Virus record (IMG/VR): IMGVR_UViG_3300030450_000558
Span: 1 to 32,228 of that record
DNA from: a virus
Length of the DNA: 32,228 nt
Reading direction: 5' to 3' (one strand)
Every line of letters starts with the position of its first letter. Within the stretch, counting starts at the first letter, position 1. Shown here one piece after another: positions 20,036-29,700 of the stretch. The position numbers and the translations under genes are program-made. Under the pieces are notes generated by a model. That model saw only the letters and a program-made list of their open reading frames with translations. It had not been told where the DNA came from and searched no databases.

Positions 20036-20246
20036 TGCTATCTCCTTTATGTTCGTGACCCATCCATATTCCAAATACTCCAGTCATTACTCCCATAACA
20101 ACTGAAACAAAACTTGCCGCTTGTGTGGTCTGATCTTCTGGCGGTAAATTCATAAACCATTCAGCACATCTCCAAGACATTACTGTACTTGCTAACATCA
20201 TGAATCGTGGTAAAATTTTCCATCTTAAAAAAGCATCAACATTCAT
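20004..20246 (-). CDS. Small membrane protein of the lysis cassette
   Basis: 80 residues with two hydrophobic segments (LPRFMMLASTVMSWRCAEWFM and ASFVSVVMGVMTGVFGIWM) and a hydrophilic Ser/Asn/Lys tail. The pattern 'pR.mml..tv.s.r..eW.m.lp..t.qqa..vs.v.g..tg.fgiwm' occurs in marine podophages near lysis genes. It may be a second holin or antiholin. The start shares a 4-nt ATGA overlap with the preceding gene, and the end overlaps the holin start. Confidence 0.65.
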   Translation of the reverse strand: MNVDAFLRWKILPRFMMLASTVMSWRCAEWFMNLPPEDQTTQAASFVSVVMGVMTGVFGIWMGHEHKGDSNANSSNKSSK

Positions 20247-20452
20247 TTAAAAACCTCATTTAATCCAAAAACTTCAAGCATCATAAATGTAAAAAATAAA
20301 AGCAGAACTCCACCAGCTATTAACTTGCCAGAGAAATTTGTAGACCCTATTTTTATTGCTACAAATTCATTGCCTAAAATTCTTAATATTAATTCAAAAG
20401 AATTTTCACCAACTTTTAAATCAACTGATTTTTTCTTTTCTTCATTTACCAT
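20243..20452 (-). CDS. Small single-pass membrane protein, lysis region
   Basis: 69 residues. The N-terminal cytoplasmic-type part is charged (NEEKKKSVDLKVGENSFELILRILGNEFVAIKIGS). One membrane helix (KLIAGGVLLLFFTFMMLEVFGL) follows near the C-terminus. The segment 'LILRILGNEFVAIKIGS' recalls a conserved phage protein family of unknown function. It overlaps its upstream neighbour by 7 nt and the next gene by ATGA, so it is co-translated with lysis proteins. Confidence 0.6.
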   Translation of the reverse strand: MVNEEKKKSVDLKVGENSFELILRILGNEFVAIKIGSTNFSGKLIAGGVLLLFFTFMMLEVFGLNEVFK

Positions 20453-20661
20453 AATCTCACATCTTTATTTACATTGATTAATTTACATATACATTCATAT
20501 TTTTTGACAGATATTTTGCCATCGTTGTCTTTCATACTAACTGATTGCTTCGTCAGATAATCTCGGAAATAAATACAATTATTAATGCTAGATAGCATCA
20601 TCATGGAATTTTTTTCTGGAACACCTCCCCACAGACAAAACAATAAAAATGCTGGCTTCAC
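20446..20661 (-). CDS. Small exported Cys-containing protein (GTG start)
   Basis: 71 residues from a GTG at 20661-20659 that overlaps the preceding TGA (GTGA); a longer frame to 20832 lies wholly inside the neighbour. The N-terminus KPAFLLFCLWGGVPEKN looks like a short signal or anchor. The mature part has a C..YFRDYL and YECICKLINV pattern with three Cys, suggesting a disulphide-bonded periplasmic protein. Similar small proteins occur in the lysis regions of marine phages. A spanin role is possible but no lipobox is certain. Confidence 0.55.
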   Translation of the reverse strand: MKPAFLLFCLWGGVPEKNSMMMLSSINNCIYFRDYLTKQSVSMKDNDGKISVKKYECICKLINVNKDVRLW

Positions 20662-21110
20662 AATGTTCCTTTTAAATACTTTGTAAAATAAAAAAGAATT
20701 ACACCACCTATCGTAAGTACTATTATAATTACACCAGTTTTTATGAACATATCTCTTTGCCTGGCTTGTTCTTCTAATATTTTTTTCTGCTCCGCTCTCC
20801 CCCTGGCGATACTTGCTTGAAGCCTCTCCCATTGCCCTGGTGATCCATGTAATAAAAACAAAGACCTTAACTGATCGTGCATCCTTTTTCGTTCTTCTTC
20901 TCTAAAATGCTGATCTATTGCAGAATCCATAACTCCGCCAAAAATAGATTTTTTTTTTCTTTCTTTTCCAAAAGCTAACTGTGCTTCACCCTTGGCATAA
21001 TTACGAACAGCGGTTTCTGCTGATGATAAATCTCTGCCCATCTCTACACATTTTTTTATTGTCGCATGGGCGGTGGTTATCAACCCCCAGGCAGATACTG
21101 GATCTATCAA
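20658..21110 (-). CDS. Phage protein with coiled coil and C-terminal membrane anchor
   Basis: 150 residues from a TTG at 21110 with AAGGA 9 nt upstream. N-terminal IDPVSAWGLITTAHATIKKCVEMGRDLSSAETAVRNYAKGEAQL is a helical module known from marine phages near lysis genes. A central Arg/Glu/Gln-rich coiled coil (REEERKRMHDQLRSLFLLHGSPGQWERLQASIARGRAEQKKILEEQARQ) follows, then one membrane helix (TGVIIIVLTIGGVILFYF). The anchored coiled coil resembles an inner-membrane spanin-like topology, but function is unknown. It is coupled to the next gene by GTGA. Confidence 0.62.
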   Translation of the reverse strand: MIDPVSAWGLITTAHATIKKCVEMGRDLSSAETAVRNYAKGEAQLAFGKERKKKSIFGGVMDSAIDQHFREEERKRMHDQLRSLFLLHGSPGQWERLQASIARGRAEQKKILEEQARQRDMFIKTGVIIIVLTIGGVILFYFTKYLKGTL

Positions 21111-21125
21111 TAAGTGTTCCTTTAT

Positions 21126-21317
21126 TTATTTTAGAATTATTCCGATAAGCAGCATGATTGTTGCAGCTGCTGATCCAATCACGATACTTTCTAATTTTTG
21201 CAATCGTTTATTAAGATTTATATATCTTTCTTCACAGACAGCTTCATGTGTGTCAACTTGTGCCTTTACTTCTTGTATGGTTAATTTAGGCATATATTCT
21301 ATTATTCTTCCTATCAT
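21126..21317 (-). CDS. Small tail-anchored membrane protein
   Basis: 63 residues (55 if the second Met at 21293 is used; neither start has a strong ribosome site). The segment LTIQEVKAQVDTHEAVCEERYINLNKRLQKLESIV is a helix/coiled coil with the 'HE..C..Ry..l..rl..lE' pattern of small phage proteins. The C-terminal AAATIMLLIGIILK is a membrane anchor. It lies between the fibre-chaperone-like gene and the lysis cassette. A holin accessory or spanin component are possible roles. Confidence 0.58.
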   Translation of the reverse strand: MIGRIIEYMPKLTIQEVKAQVDTHEAVCEERYINLNKRLQKLESIVIGSAAATIMLLIGIILK

Positions 21318-21337
21318 GTTGAGGGGTCACAGTTTTT

Positions 21338-21883
21338 TTATTCTTTAGGAAAATCATATATAGGTGCATTGCCAGTTACAACACCATCACTATCTTTTGG
21401 TACATCAAACAATGCTTTAAATGCAGTAAGGTTTGCACAATCATTAATCTTTGTTTCTATTGTGTTACAAGCAGTTCGCACTTTATCTCTGAAAGTAGTA
21501 GTTGCTGATGCAATAGCAGTTCCCTTTTCAGATTTGCGAGTAACTTCCCAATCTGTTTTAGCTAACATATCGTTTGCTCTTTGTTTTGTTTGCCTAACCC
21601 AAATTGTTTTAAGTCCATAGTTGATAACTTGATTGCCATCAGCATCTTTTATTTTACTTCCACTTTCATCAGTAGCATCAGAATCAACTAAAGCTTTTTC
21701 AATACCTTTGCTCCAGTAAAATCTATCATCAAAACTTATATCTGGGTCATCTTCCCATGCCACACCCCAGTCTTTTTTGTTCTGGTCAGTCCAGGCTGTT
21801 GCCCAATTATAAGGGTGTTTATAAGTTCCATCTGTCCACGATTTACCGACAGTTAAGTTTTTTCCGTCATGTTTCCAAACCAT
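21338..21883 (-). CDS. Tail fibre assembly/chaperone-like protein
   Basis: 181 residues. The C-terminal half has the fibre-assembly pattern 'R..Ra..LL..TDW...r....g..i......fR...R' seen as RQTKQRANDMLAKTDWEVTRKSEKGTAIASATTTFRDKVRTACNTIETKI, ending in LTAFKALFDVP. The N-terminal part is Trp/Asp-rich (YNWATAWTDQNKKDWGVAWEDDPDISFDDRFYWSK), probably the fibre-contacting module. It directly follows the two fibre genes, the normal position of a fibre chaperone. Function is inferred from this pattern and context. Confidence 0.6.
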   Translation of the reverse strand: MVWKHDGKNLTVGKSWTDGTYKHPYNWATAWTDQNKKDWGVAWEDDPDISFDDRFYWSKGIEKALVDSDATDESGSKIKDADGNQVINYGLKTIWVRQTKQRANDMLAKTDWEVTRKSEKGTAIASATTTFRDKVRTACNTIETKINDCANLTAFKALFDVPKDSDGVVTGNAPIYDFPKE

Positions 21884-21895
21884 TATCTTCTCCTA

Positions 21896-24421
21896 TTAAA
21901 AAGCTAAACTATATTTTTCAGGCATTTTTGCCCATGCCATATAAATTACAGTCGCACCACTAGTATTAAAACTGCTATGATTAGACCTTAATTTAAATCC
22001 ATTGCTTAAAATATCAATTTGTCCTTGATTTCCACTGGCGTGTTCTTCAGCAGAACTAGTGTTTGCCCTAACAACTGGCAATCCATTCACATGATTGTGT
22101 GTTTGTCTAGTCGTGTCTATCATATTCCAGTCTCCAGTAGCTGAAGATTGTTTAATTATGACAAGAGATGGCTGAAAACCACAATGTACATAAGCTCCAT
22201 CAGCACTTCCACTGGCTGTAAATTTACCAAACTTTGAAAAATTTTCAACTTCTGCCCACAGATATGCCACATAATCAACACCACTTTCATTTACAGTTAC
22301 ATGACTTCCTACAGAAAACACAGTTGAAGTTGGTGCAGTATCATTAAAAATTGTATCAGAGTCATCTGTTGCAGCAGTTGTGCTTAAATATAAATAATCA
22401 GTTTCAGGTGCAGAAGTGTTTTGTGCATGATAACAAATCCAGTTATGAGGTCCACTACCACCTGATTCTAAACCTTTTATAAACATAAGTTTTGGTATTG
22501 CACCAAGACCATGAGCAATAGTTCCATTACTACTTCCAGTTCCAGTATAAGTTACGATTGAGAAATCTGAAGTTGTGTTAGCTTGGTAAACACTATCAAT
22601 GCTACCAACACCAGTAGAACTTGCATCATTTGTGGTCGTAGTTCCAGCATTAGCTTTCCAAAAATAATTAATATAAGTTCCAGTATTATAGTTTAGTAAA
22701 TCTCCAGCCGAACCATCTGTTGTTGTATTATATCCATCAGAAGTAAACCCATTAAATACATCATGTGTACTTTCTATTGCAGTAGAATTTGAAAATACAC
22801 CTTTGTCATTACCCCTTGTGCTATCATATAATCTATGGCTAAAACCTTGATTTCTTGCTTTACTCCATAAAAGATCAGGTTGCAGATTTAATCCACTTAT
22901 TGTTCTTGTAGCACTTGAATTACCAGTAAAAATAAGTGTTTCAAAAAAGTCATCGGGCTGCTCATCTGAATTAGGTCCCAATGTTGGCTCTGGTAGATTG
23001 GCAGAAGTTAGTAAACTGTAACCAGAAGGTTTTGTACCAGTAAAAGAAGATTGTCCAAAATTAGCAGACCATGTCATTGCACCTCCACCATTACCACTCC
23101 AGAAAGGAATGTAAGTTGAGTCAGTATTTGGGGATGCTACTTTATTTGTGCCATCTGAAAAAGTAGGTGTACCATTTATATAAGTGCCATTTACATGAAC
23201 CCATAAATGACCATTATCCATGTCAACTGCAAACCCCACTACTGCACCAGTTTGATTGCCAATACTTCCAGTATAATCTGTAGAACTTGTAGCTATTTTT
23301 ATTGAATTATTATGAGTGTAATAAGTAATAAAATCGCCACCAGAATTAATAAAATTATCACTAATACCAAGAGCTAAAGTGTCATCATCATAAATTCCAC
23401 AATAAGGTGCTTGTGAGCCATCAGTTGCTGCACCAGTAAAAGTTTGTTCCCAGTACCACTTTCCCTCTTTAGGTAAAGCAAAAGTACATCCATGATGTGT
23501 ATCGTCAGTATCACTTGTAAAAGAGGAATTTAAATTACCTTCTGTAAAAGTTATTGTATCAGTTCCTTTATGCAAGGGATTCATGGTCGGATAATTATCT
23601 TCTGGATTGTCAGGAAACACATTAGCTGCTGCAATGTTTGTAGTAGTCCAATGGTTATTCTGACCACTTGTATCTGCTCCAACAGTTGTAGAGGATGCTG
23701 TGCCTACACCAGTTCCACTAGCAAATGCTAATCGAAAACCACCATTTCCATAAGTAACTGATGGGTTTTTGGGTATTAAAGCACCTTCTTTGACCTCGCA
23801 AAAATCTGTGGGTAAATATTTATGACCATCTGTGTAAGTAAATAAAGCTAATAAACAAGCTGGAGAATAACCATAATTATAATAATCTCCAATAGTCCAT
23901 GCACCAGCTTTAAATCCAGTCATTTCTGAATAACTACTTCTATTGTCTGTTGCATAAGAAGCTTCAACATTATTAATATATATTTTTAATTTTTCACTTG
24001 CAGTTCCATTATCTAAATCGCCACGAATATGTATATTGTACCAAGCAGTTGTATCTCTTAATAAATTGGTTGTTCCTAAAATTCTTGCACCTGAATTAGT
24101 ATGAGTAACGCAAAGACTATCTCCATCTCCCCATGTGCCATGCTCACCAAATTGAACTTCATTTAAAGCAGTACCACTTGTGCCATCTCTAAAGGTCAAA
24201 ATAGTCATAGGATAAGAGGTATTTCTTGAATTTAATAAATCAGACCTTTTAACCCAAAAATTAATAGAGAAATCTGTTGCACTATCAACAGTACCCATAG
24301 TCCTTGTTAATCTTTCATTATCTGAACCAGTGGAATGTTGTGTAAATTTTAATGACTTTGTAGATACACCATTGTAGAAACCACTTGAAGTATTTGCTAA
24401 CAATATTTCTGAACTAAACAT
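21896..24421 (-). CDS. Receptor-binding fibre/spike: LamG-like plus SPRY-like domains
   Basis: 841 residues. Residues ~20-215 form a concanavalin/LamG-like jelly roll (LKFTQHSTGS... FSINFWVKRS... WYNIHIRGD... LKIYINNVEASY ... AWTIGDYYNYGYSPACLLALFTYTDG). Residues ~285-470 resemble a SPRY/B30.2 fold (KWYWEQTFTG, GFAVDMDNGHLWVHVNGTYINGTP, YIPFWSG, NFGQSSFTG). The rest carries a repeated 'G-l-.PDLlWsK.R' module (LQPDLLWSKARNQGFSHRLYDSTRG) common in phage fibres. Such proteins bind host surface glycans or proteins and set host range. It follows the T7-type fibre gene by 4 nt. Confidence 0.72.
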   Translation of the reverse strand: MFSSEILLANTSSGFYNGVSTKSLKFTQHSTGSDNERLTRTMGTVDSATDFSINFWVKRSDLLNSRNTSYPMTILTFRDGTSGTALNEVQFGEHGTWGDGDSLCVTHTNSGARILGTTNLLRDTTAWYNIHIRGDLDNGTASEKLKIYINNVEASYATDNRSSYSEMTGFKAGAWTIGDYYNYGYSPACLLALFTYTDGHKYLPTDFCEVKEGALIPKNPSVTYGNGGFRLAFASGTGVGTASSTTVGADTSGQNNHWTTTNIAAANVFPDNPEDNYPTMNPLHKGTDTITFTEGNLNSSFTSDTDDTHHGCTFALPKEGKWYWEQTFTGAATDGSQAPYCGIYDDDTLALGISDNFINSGGDFITYYTHNNSIKIATSSTDYTGSIGNQTGAVVGFAVDMDNGHLWVHVNGTYINGTPTFSDGTNKVASPNTDSTYIPFWSGNGGGAMTWSANFGQSSFTGTKPSGYSLLTSANLPEPTLGPNSDEQPDDFFETLIFTGNSSATRTISGLNLQPDLLWSKARNQGFSHRLYDSTRGNDKGVFSNSTAIESTHDVFNGFTSDGYNTTTDGSAGDLLNYNTGTYINYFWKANAGTTTTNDASSTGVGSIDSVYQANTTSDFSIVTYTGTGSSNGTIAHGLGAIPKLMFIKGLESGGSGPHNWICYHAQNTSAPETDYLYLSTTAATDDSDTIFNDTAPTSTVFSVGSHVTVNESGVDYVAYLWAEVENFSKFGKFTASGSADGAYVHCGFQPSLVIIKQSSATGDWNMIDTTRQTHNHVNGLPVVRANTSSAEEHASGNQGQIDILSNGFKLRSNHSSFNTSGATVIYMAWAKMPEKYSLAF

Positions 24422-24425
24422 CTAA

Positions 24426-26747
24426 TTACCCAAAGTTTAATGTTGCTGGCATAAGTAAAATTGAGTTATCGGCTTTCACTACATATCCCAATAAATCATA
24501 ATCGTTATTCCCAGAAGATAGTGTTATCCCAGCTGCCTCACTTGTCTCGTAATCACCATTAAGGCTCAACGTACCCTGGCTGCTTGAACTTGGCTGGATA
24601 AAACAAATAAACCCAGTCTGCCCTACTTGTGAAGCTTCTGTAGTTGGAGCTGCTAAAGTATTACTTCCAGATGCCAGGGTTATGAAAAAATTTTGATAGG
24701 TATCAAAGTCCAGCACGCCAGAGGTTGCCGATAGAGCTGCTGTATATGTGCTTGGCAATTGTGCTTTAGTAAATGTATTTTGAGCATTAGTAGCTACAAT
24801 ATTAGCACCAGCTAATGTAGTCGCTCCAGTTCCACCATTTGCTAATGGCAATGTACCAGTTACTTCAGCAGTTAAATTAACACCAGCATCTTTAATTGTT
24901 ACAGCTCCACTTGATACTGCAAAATTGTCTGATGAAAAACTAGCTGCACCTTTTGCTGATGTACTTGCATCTGCCAGGTTTAATGTCACTCCACCAGATG
25001 TACCGCCGCCAGACAAGTTTGTTCCAGCAGTAACACCAGTTATATCTCCAGAGCCATCTGCACCAGATTGAACAAATTGTACGCCCACTCCATCAGTATT
25101 AGAAAATGAACCATTTGATACGACATGAGTTACAGCAACTTTGGTATATCCGCTTGCATCAGTAACAGCACCACTTACTTTAAATGTAGCATAAGTTGCT
25201 GGAGTACCTTCTTTTGTTACAGTTACAAAACCACGACTAGCAGCATTACTTACATCATCCCATGATTGGACAAAACCAGAAATGTCTACGCCAGCATCAT
25301 CTGCATCATCTACATATAAAACAGAAACACTTGATACTGTTCCATTGTTAAAGGCAATCTTACCAGATCCTGGATCTGCATCTGATGTTGAATTACTCCA
25401 GGTCATTGCTAGACCAGCTACGCCAGATGCCCCAGTTGCACCAGTTGAACCAGTATCGCCTTTATCACCAGTTCTAGTAAAATGTACTGACAGCTCATCT
25501 GCTGCACTAAAAGTATTATTTGAAGCTAGGTGGGTCACAGCCAATTTGTTATAACCGCTTGCATCTGTTGCAGCTCCAGTTATAGAAAACCTGGCATAAG
25601 TAGATGAATCATTTATATCTACTATATGTAAAAAGCCTTTAACACTAGAAGTACTATCATCCCAGGCTATTGTATCAGCTTGTGTTGTTACGCCATTAGC
25701 ATCCGCATCATCTATATATATAGCTGTTACACTTGCATAAGTTCCATTATTAAAAGCTATTTCTCCAGCACCTGGGTCAGCATCAGAGGTGCCACTATCA
25801 AACTTATAATAATAACCTGGAATAGCTCCATCTTCACCACTAGCTACAAATGATAGAAACACTTTGTCATCATTTGCAAATGTTCCAGCACCATCAATAT
25901 ATATTAAAACTAATTTAGAATAACCAGAAGCATCGGTAACGGCTCCAGATACTTTCCAAACTGCCCAGGTGTCCAGGGTGTTTGATTTGGACATTCTAAT
26001 TCTGCCTCGGTTTGTGGCATTACCAGTAACATCATCAAAACTTTGTACCCATGCAGAAACATCTGTTCCATTTATCTCTGCATCATCTACATAAGCAGCT
26101 GTAGCTGAAGCTAAAGTAGCATTATTAAATCTTATATAACCAGAACCAGGGTCTGCATCTGCTGTTGTTGTAGAATATTTAAATTGAGCAGAATCTCCAC
26201 CAGCTGGTAAAAAGTCAGCAACAACTGTTAAATCTCCAGAACTATCAAACCCTAATGTTTTAGATGCTCTATCTGATGCACCATCAGTAAATTCTGAAGA
26301 TGTAATAGAGTTTGTTTTTGAAACTTTAAATGCTCTATCTGCTTCTTCCTGGAGAGCTTGTGTAATAAATGTTAATCTGTCCAGGGCATCTTCATGTGAG
26401 GTACTTGGAAAGGTATCATTTTCAATATAATCAGTTCCCTGGGTAAGAGCTATATTTCTTCTAATTAATACTGTTTCACCACTAGCTGGTCTATAATCAG
26501 ATGTTGAATAATGAGCATCTGAACTTGTGCCAGTATTAAATTTAAATAAAACATTACCGCCGCTATCTGTTCCAGCGTTTGTTACAACATAATGAGTATC
26601 AAGAGTTTTTGTAGTTTCAGTTCCAGTTGATGATCTAATAATTACTTCAAGATCGGCATTTGCAAATATCTTAAACCCATAAGCAAAACTATGGGTGCTG
26701 CCATCCCCAGAATATGAATTTTTATTGGTGGTGCTGCTTACTGTCAT
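24426..26747 (-). CDS. Tail fibre with T7-type N-terminus, three repeat modules and a collagen-like segment
   Basis: 773 residues. Residues 1-~140 match the T7 gp17-type N-terminal tail-attachment domain (NSYSGDGSTHSFAYGFKIF, GETVLIRRNIALTQGTDYIE, ALDRLTFITQALQEEADRAFKVS). Three homologous modules follow at ~187-307, ~312-428 and ~446-565, each opening with DADPGSG.I.FNN and closing with VSGAVTDASGY.K. A collagen-like GxY stretch (427-445, GDKGDTGSTGATGASG) joins modules 2 and 3. The C-terminus has LANGGTGATT, typical of trimeric fibres. It attaches to the tail and presents the receptor-binding part, perhaps with the LamG/SPRY protein. Its start overlaps the preceding stop (ATGA). Confidence 0.85.
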   Translation of the reverse strand: MTVSSTTNKNSYSGDGSTHSFAYGFKIFANADLEVIIRSSTGTETTKTLDTHYVVTNAGTDSGGNVLFKFNTGTSSDAHYSTSDYRPASGETVLIRRNIALTQGTDYIENDTFPSTSHEDALDRLTFITQALQEEADRAFKVSKTNSITSSEFTDGASDRASKTLGFDSSGDLTVVADFLPAGGDSAQFKYSTTTADADPGSGYIRFNNATLASATAAYVDDAEINGTDVSAWVQSFDDVTGNATNRGRIRMSKSNTLDTWAVWKVSGAVTDASGYSKLVLIYIDGAGTFANDDKVFLSFVASGEDGAIPGYYYKFDSGTSDADPGAGEIAFNNGTYASVTAIYIDDADANGVTTQADTIAWDDSTSSVKGFLHIVDINDSSTYARFSITGAATDASGYNKLAVTHLASNNTFSAADELSVHFTRTGDKGDTGSTGATGASGVAGLAMTWSNSTSDADPGSGKIAFNNGTVSSVSVLYVDDADDAGVDISGFVQSWDDVSNAASRGFVTVTKEGTPATYATFKVSGAVTDASGYTKVAVTHVVSNGSFSNTDGVGVQFVQSGADGSGDITGVTAGTNLSGGGTSGGVTLNLADASTSAKGAASFSSDNFAVSSGAVTIKDAGVNLTAEVTGTLPLANGGTGATTLAGANIVATNAQNTFTKAQLPSTYTAALSATSGVLDFDTYQNFFITLASGSNTLAAPTTEASQVGQTGFICFIQPSSSSQGTLSLNGDYETSEAAGITLSSGNNDYDLLGYVVKADNSILLMPATLNFG

Positions 26748-29700
26748 TTCCTTGCTCCTTGTATATATCCTTCAGCTCTTACTCTGTCATCATAAGCTGT
26801 TTTAAGATCACTATTTTCTGGTAAGGCAAGCATTAACATAAATGCTTTTTCATAAAATAGATCCTCTATTCTTTGAATTTGTAATATTTTGTCTTCTCTA
26901 GCTGCATTTACATATTCAAATGTCTTCATATGCTCCTCGATATATTTCTGAAAAGGCAAAGCTTTGGATCCTGGCATAACTGGTAATTTTATAGCATTTG
27001 GATTTTTGGGATCTTTTGCATAAAAATTTAATTGCCCTTTCCTTGCATTGCTTAATTCAATGCTTTTCATTGAATTTTTTTCCTCAACTAGCGGCATACC
27101 TATTCTTACTAATTCTTTGTGCCATTCTTCTAATTCTTCAGAGCTTGAAACAGAAAAAGGTGTTGCCTGGTTCCAATAAGCTCTTTGTGGATTTACACTT
27201 GCTGGTTCACCTAAAGTCATTTTGTCACCTAATACTGTGTACCTAAACTGGAAATTTTCCATTTGCTTTTCCCACCAAGGGTTGTTTTTCATTTGATCTT
27301 TAAAGATAAAGACTGTGTTATTCCAATACTCTTTCATTGCACTGTCTTCTTTAATAGTTCCAACCAATTCGTATGGCACTTCATTCATTGGCTTGTCTGT
27401 TTCTTGAGAATCGTTAAACATTTTATGCACATCTTCTTCTGTGTAATAAGTTAATGCTTTTGAAGACTTATAAAGCTGTGGATCTTTTAATTTTTTTATT
27501 GACCTAACAGTAGAGCTAAAAGGAACTGGGAAGACACCTATTAAATTAGATACTGGGTTTTTAACCAAAATTAATGGATCATCATATTCTATTGCATAAA
27601 AGAAACCACTCATCCCTTGCAAAAAAGGTATGTTTTTAAAATAATTAACAGTTGCTGCCGTACAAGCCGATGCCCAATGTTCACGCTCTGCTTCATGACG
27701 AACTCTCCTCATCCGCTCTGCACAATCTGCCCCAATACCAATAAAAGCAGATACTGGCTCTAAACCAGCATAACTAACATATTTTAGTTTTCCATTTGGG
27801 TTGCCATATTTGTCGTAAATTGGCAAAGGTTCGCCGTCAGCATCTACTGGAAAATTATCACCCCTAAAAACAACTGAATATGGCTGCCAACCAGGAGGAA
27901 GCATTGCTCTAATTTTTGCATCTCTTGGCATTGCTCCAGTTAATCTGCCTTGATCAGAATATTGAAACATTGTATACATTGTCATTGAGCCAAGAGCCAT
28001 TCTACTCAAAGCTTGTTGTTTAGCTTGTCCGCCATTTTTACCAAGAAGATCATCTCTTACTTTTTTGCTAGCCAAAGCCATTAAGGGATGACCTTCAGCA
28101 ACCATCCTAATTCCATTTGTCGGAGCTTTTGCAAATGGAACAATAAATCTACCAGCAAAGTTGTTTTGAAAAGATTTTGTTAATTGACCAATGTTTCCAG
28201 AAAGATCTTCTGTTAATAACATTCTGTTTCCAGCAAATTCAATTTCACCTTTAACAGCACCTGGGTCTATTAAAATCATGTGAGCGTTATCTAATGCTTC
28301 TTTTTCTGATCCGCCTTTAGCTAATGTAGCTCTATACGCTTTGTGAGCCTCTTCATACAAAGCTCCTCTTTGTATTATAACTCGCCAAAAATCATCCGTT
28401 GATTGAAGAGCTGCTCCTGGAACACGAATAACTCTTCCAAGAAAATCAACAGCTTTTCCTAAAGTACCATTAACACCTAAAGTTTCTGCATCTATTGCAT
28501 TAAAGTTTTCTAGCTTGGTTGTTCTTGAAGCTGGAATTTCTGTGTTTAAAGTTTTCCAAGCAATTATCCAGGCATCTTTAAAAGCAGTTGTCATGCCCCA
28601 GTTTCTTGCAACAATGTCACCAAAAAACAACCCATCCTGGTTAATTTCTTTGCCCATTATTTTTTTACCAGATCTTATTGCTGTCATTGCTGTTGCACCA
28701 AGAAGATCAGCCATCTGGTTATAAACAGTAAATACTGGCGTAGCTAAACCATTTTTTAAAATTGTTTTTGTGCTTGCTAAAAGACCATTAATATAAACTT
28801 CATGGAAAACTCTTTTTAATTTACTGCCCCAGGCTTTTAAAGCTGTTTCTGCGGCTTTTGTTTTGCCACCATTTTTTAAGGCTTTGTCATAAGCTTTTAC
28901 TAAATTTAAAGCGTGGTCAGATCCACCACTTTCATTTAATAATTCTTGTATAACATCCCCTTTTACTTGAGGACTTCTTAAACCAGCTGGTATATTAAAA
29001 GCTTGCAATGCTCTTGCTATTTCTGTCGTTGCTCCTTTAGCTCTCATTTGCAGTCCAGCATGAATAGCCATTAATCTTCTAAACTTTAAAAGATTTTCTC
29101 CACTATCTGCTCCACCAATTATATCACGAGAAAGTTTTGCTAATTTATCAGCAGAAGCATTTAATAAAAGCCTTAATGCTGTCATTTGAGAAGCATTAAG
29201 AGTTGTTCCTACTTTTTTCTTTAAAATCTCTTTTGTAAATGCAGTTTCATTTGCAAGTAATGCTGTGGCTTCATCTAATGTTTGCTGGTTAGATACAACG
29301 CCTCTTTTAAATTGATTAGTACCTTTAGCGATCATTTCGCTGGTAATGTTTAAAACCTCGTTTATAGCTTCGCCAGTATCTAACCTATCAAAATTAAAAT
29401 CTATTCCTTGATCTGTTTTAATAATGCCTTTTGTTTTTGTTTCTAAAAACTCTTCAGCTTCTGCTTCTGAAACTAAACCTTTTTTTTGCCCAAGTTCTGC
29501 TGCTTTAGCATTATCAGCAATTTCTGTTGCTACACCAAATTCATCATCAGCAATTTGTGTTAGATCTTCTGTAGGCGTTTCTAATATCTGTTTATAGCTT
29601 TGAGCTTTGTTGCCTTGTTCTGCAAATCTTTCACCGCCCTCTAATGACAACATATCTGGCACTAATTTCTGTTGTGTTTGGGAAGCAGTTTGATCCCCTG

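Noticed and set aside
20662-20832. N-terminal extension of the 71-residue lysis-region protein
   Set aside because: The extension lies wholly within the neighbouring coiled-coil gene; the GTG coupled to its stop is the better start.
13654-21340. Motif CTGTGACCCC (minus strand) just before the starts at 13657 and 21317, and once within a gene near 31818-31827
   Set aside because: Three 10-mers, one inside a coding frame, without consistent spacing to start codons; too little to distinguish from chance. A genome-wide count in relatives would decide.
21896-26747. Diversity-generating retroelement, considered because BPP-1-like phages carry one near the fibre
   Set aside because: No reverse transcriptase gene and no template/variable repeat pair was seen.
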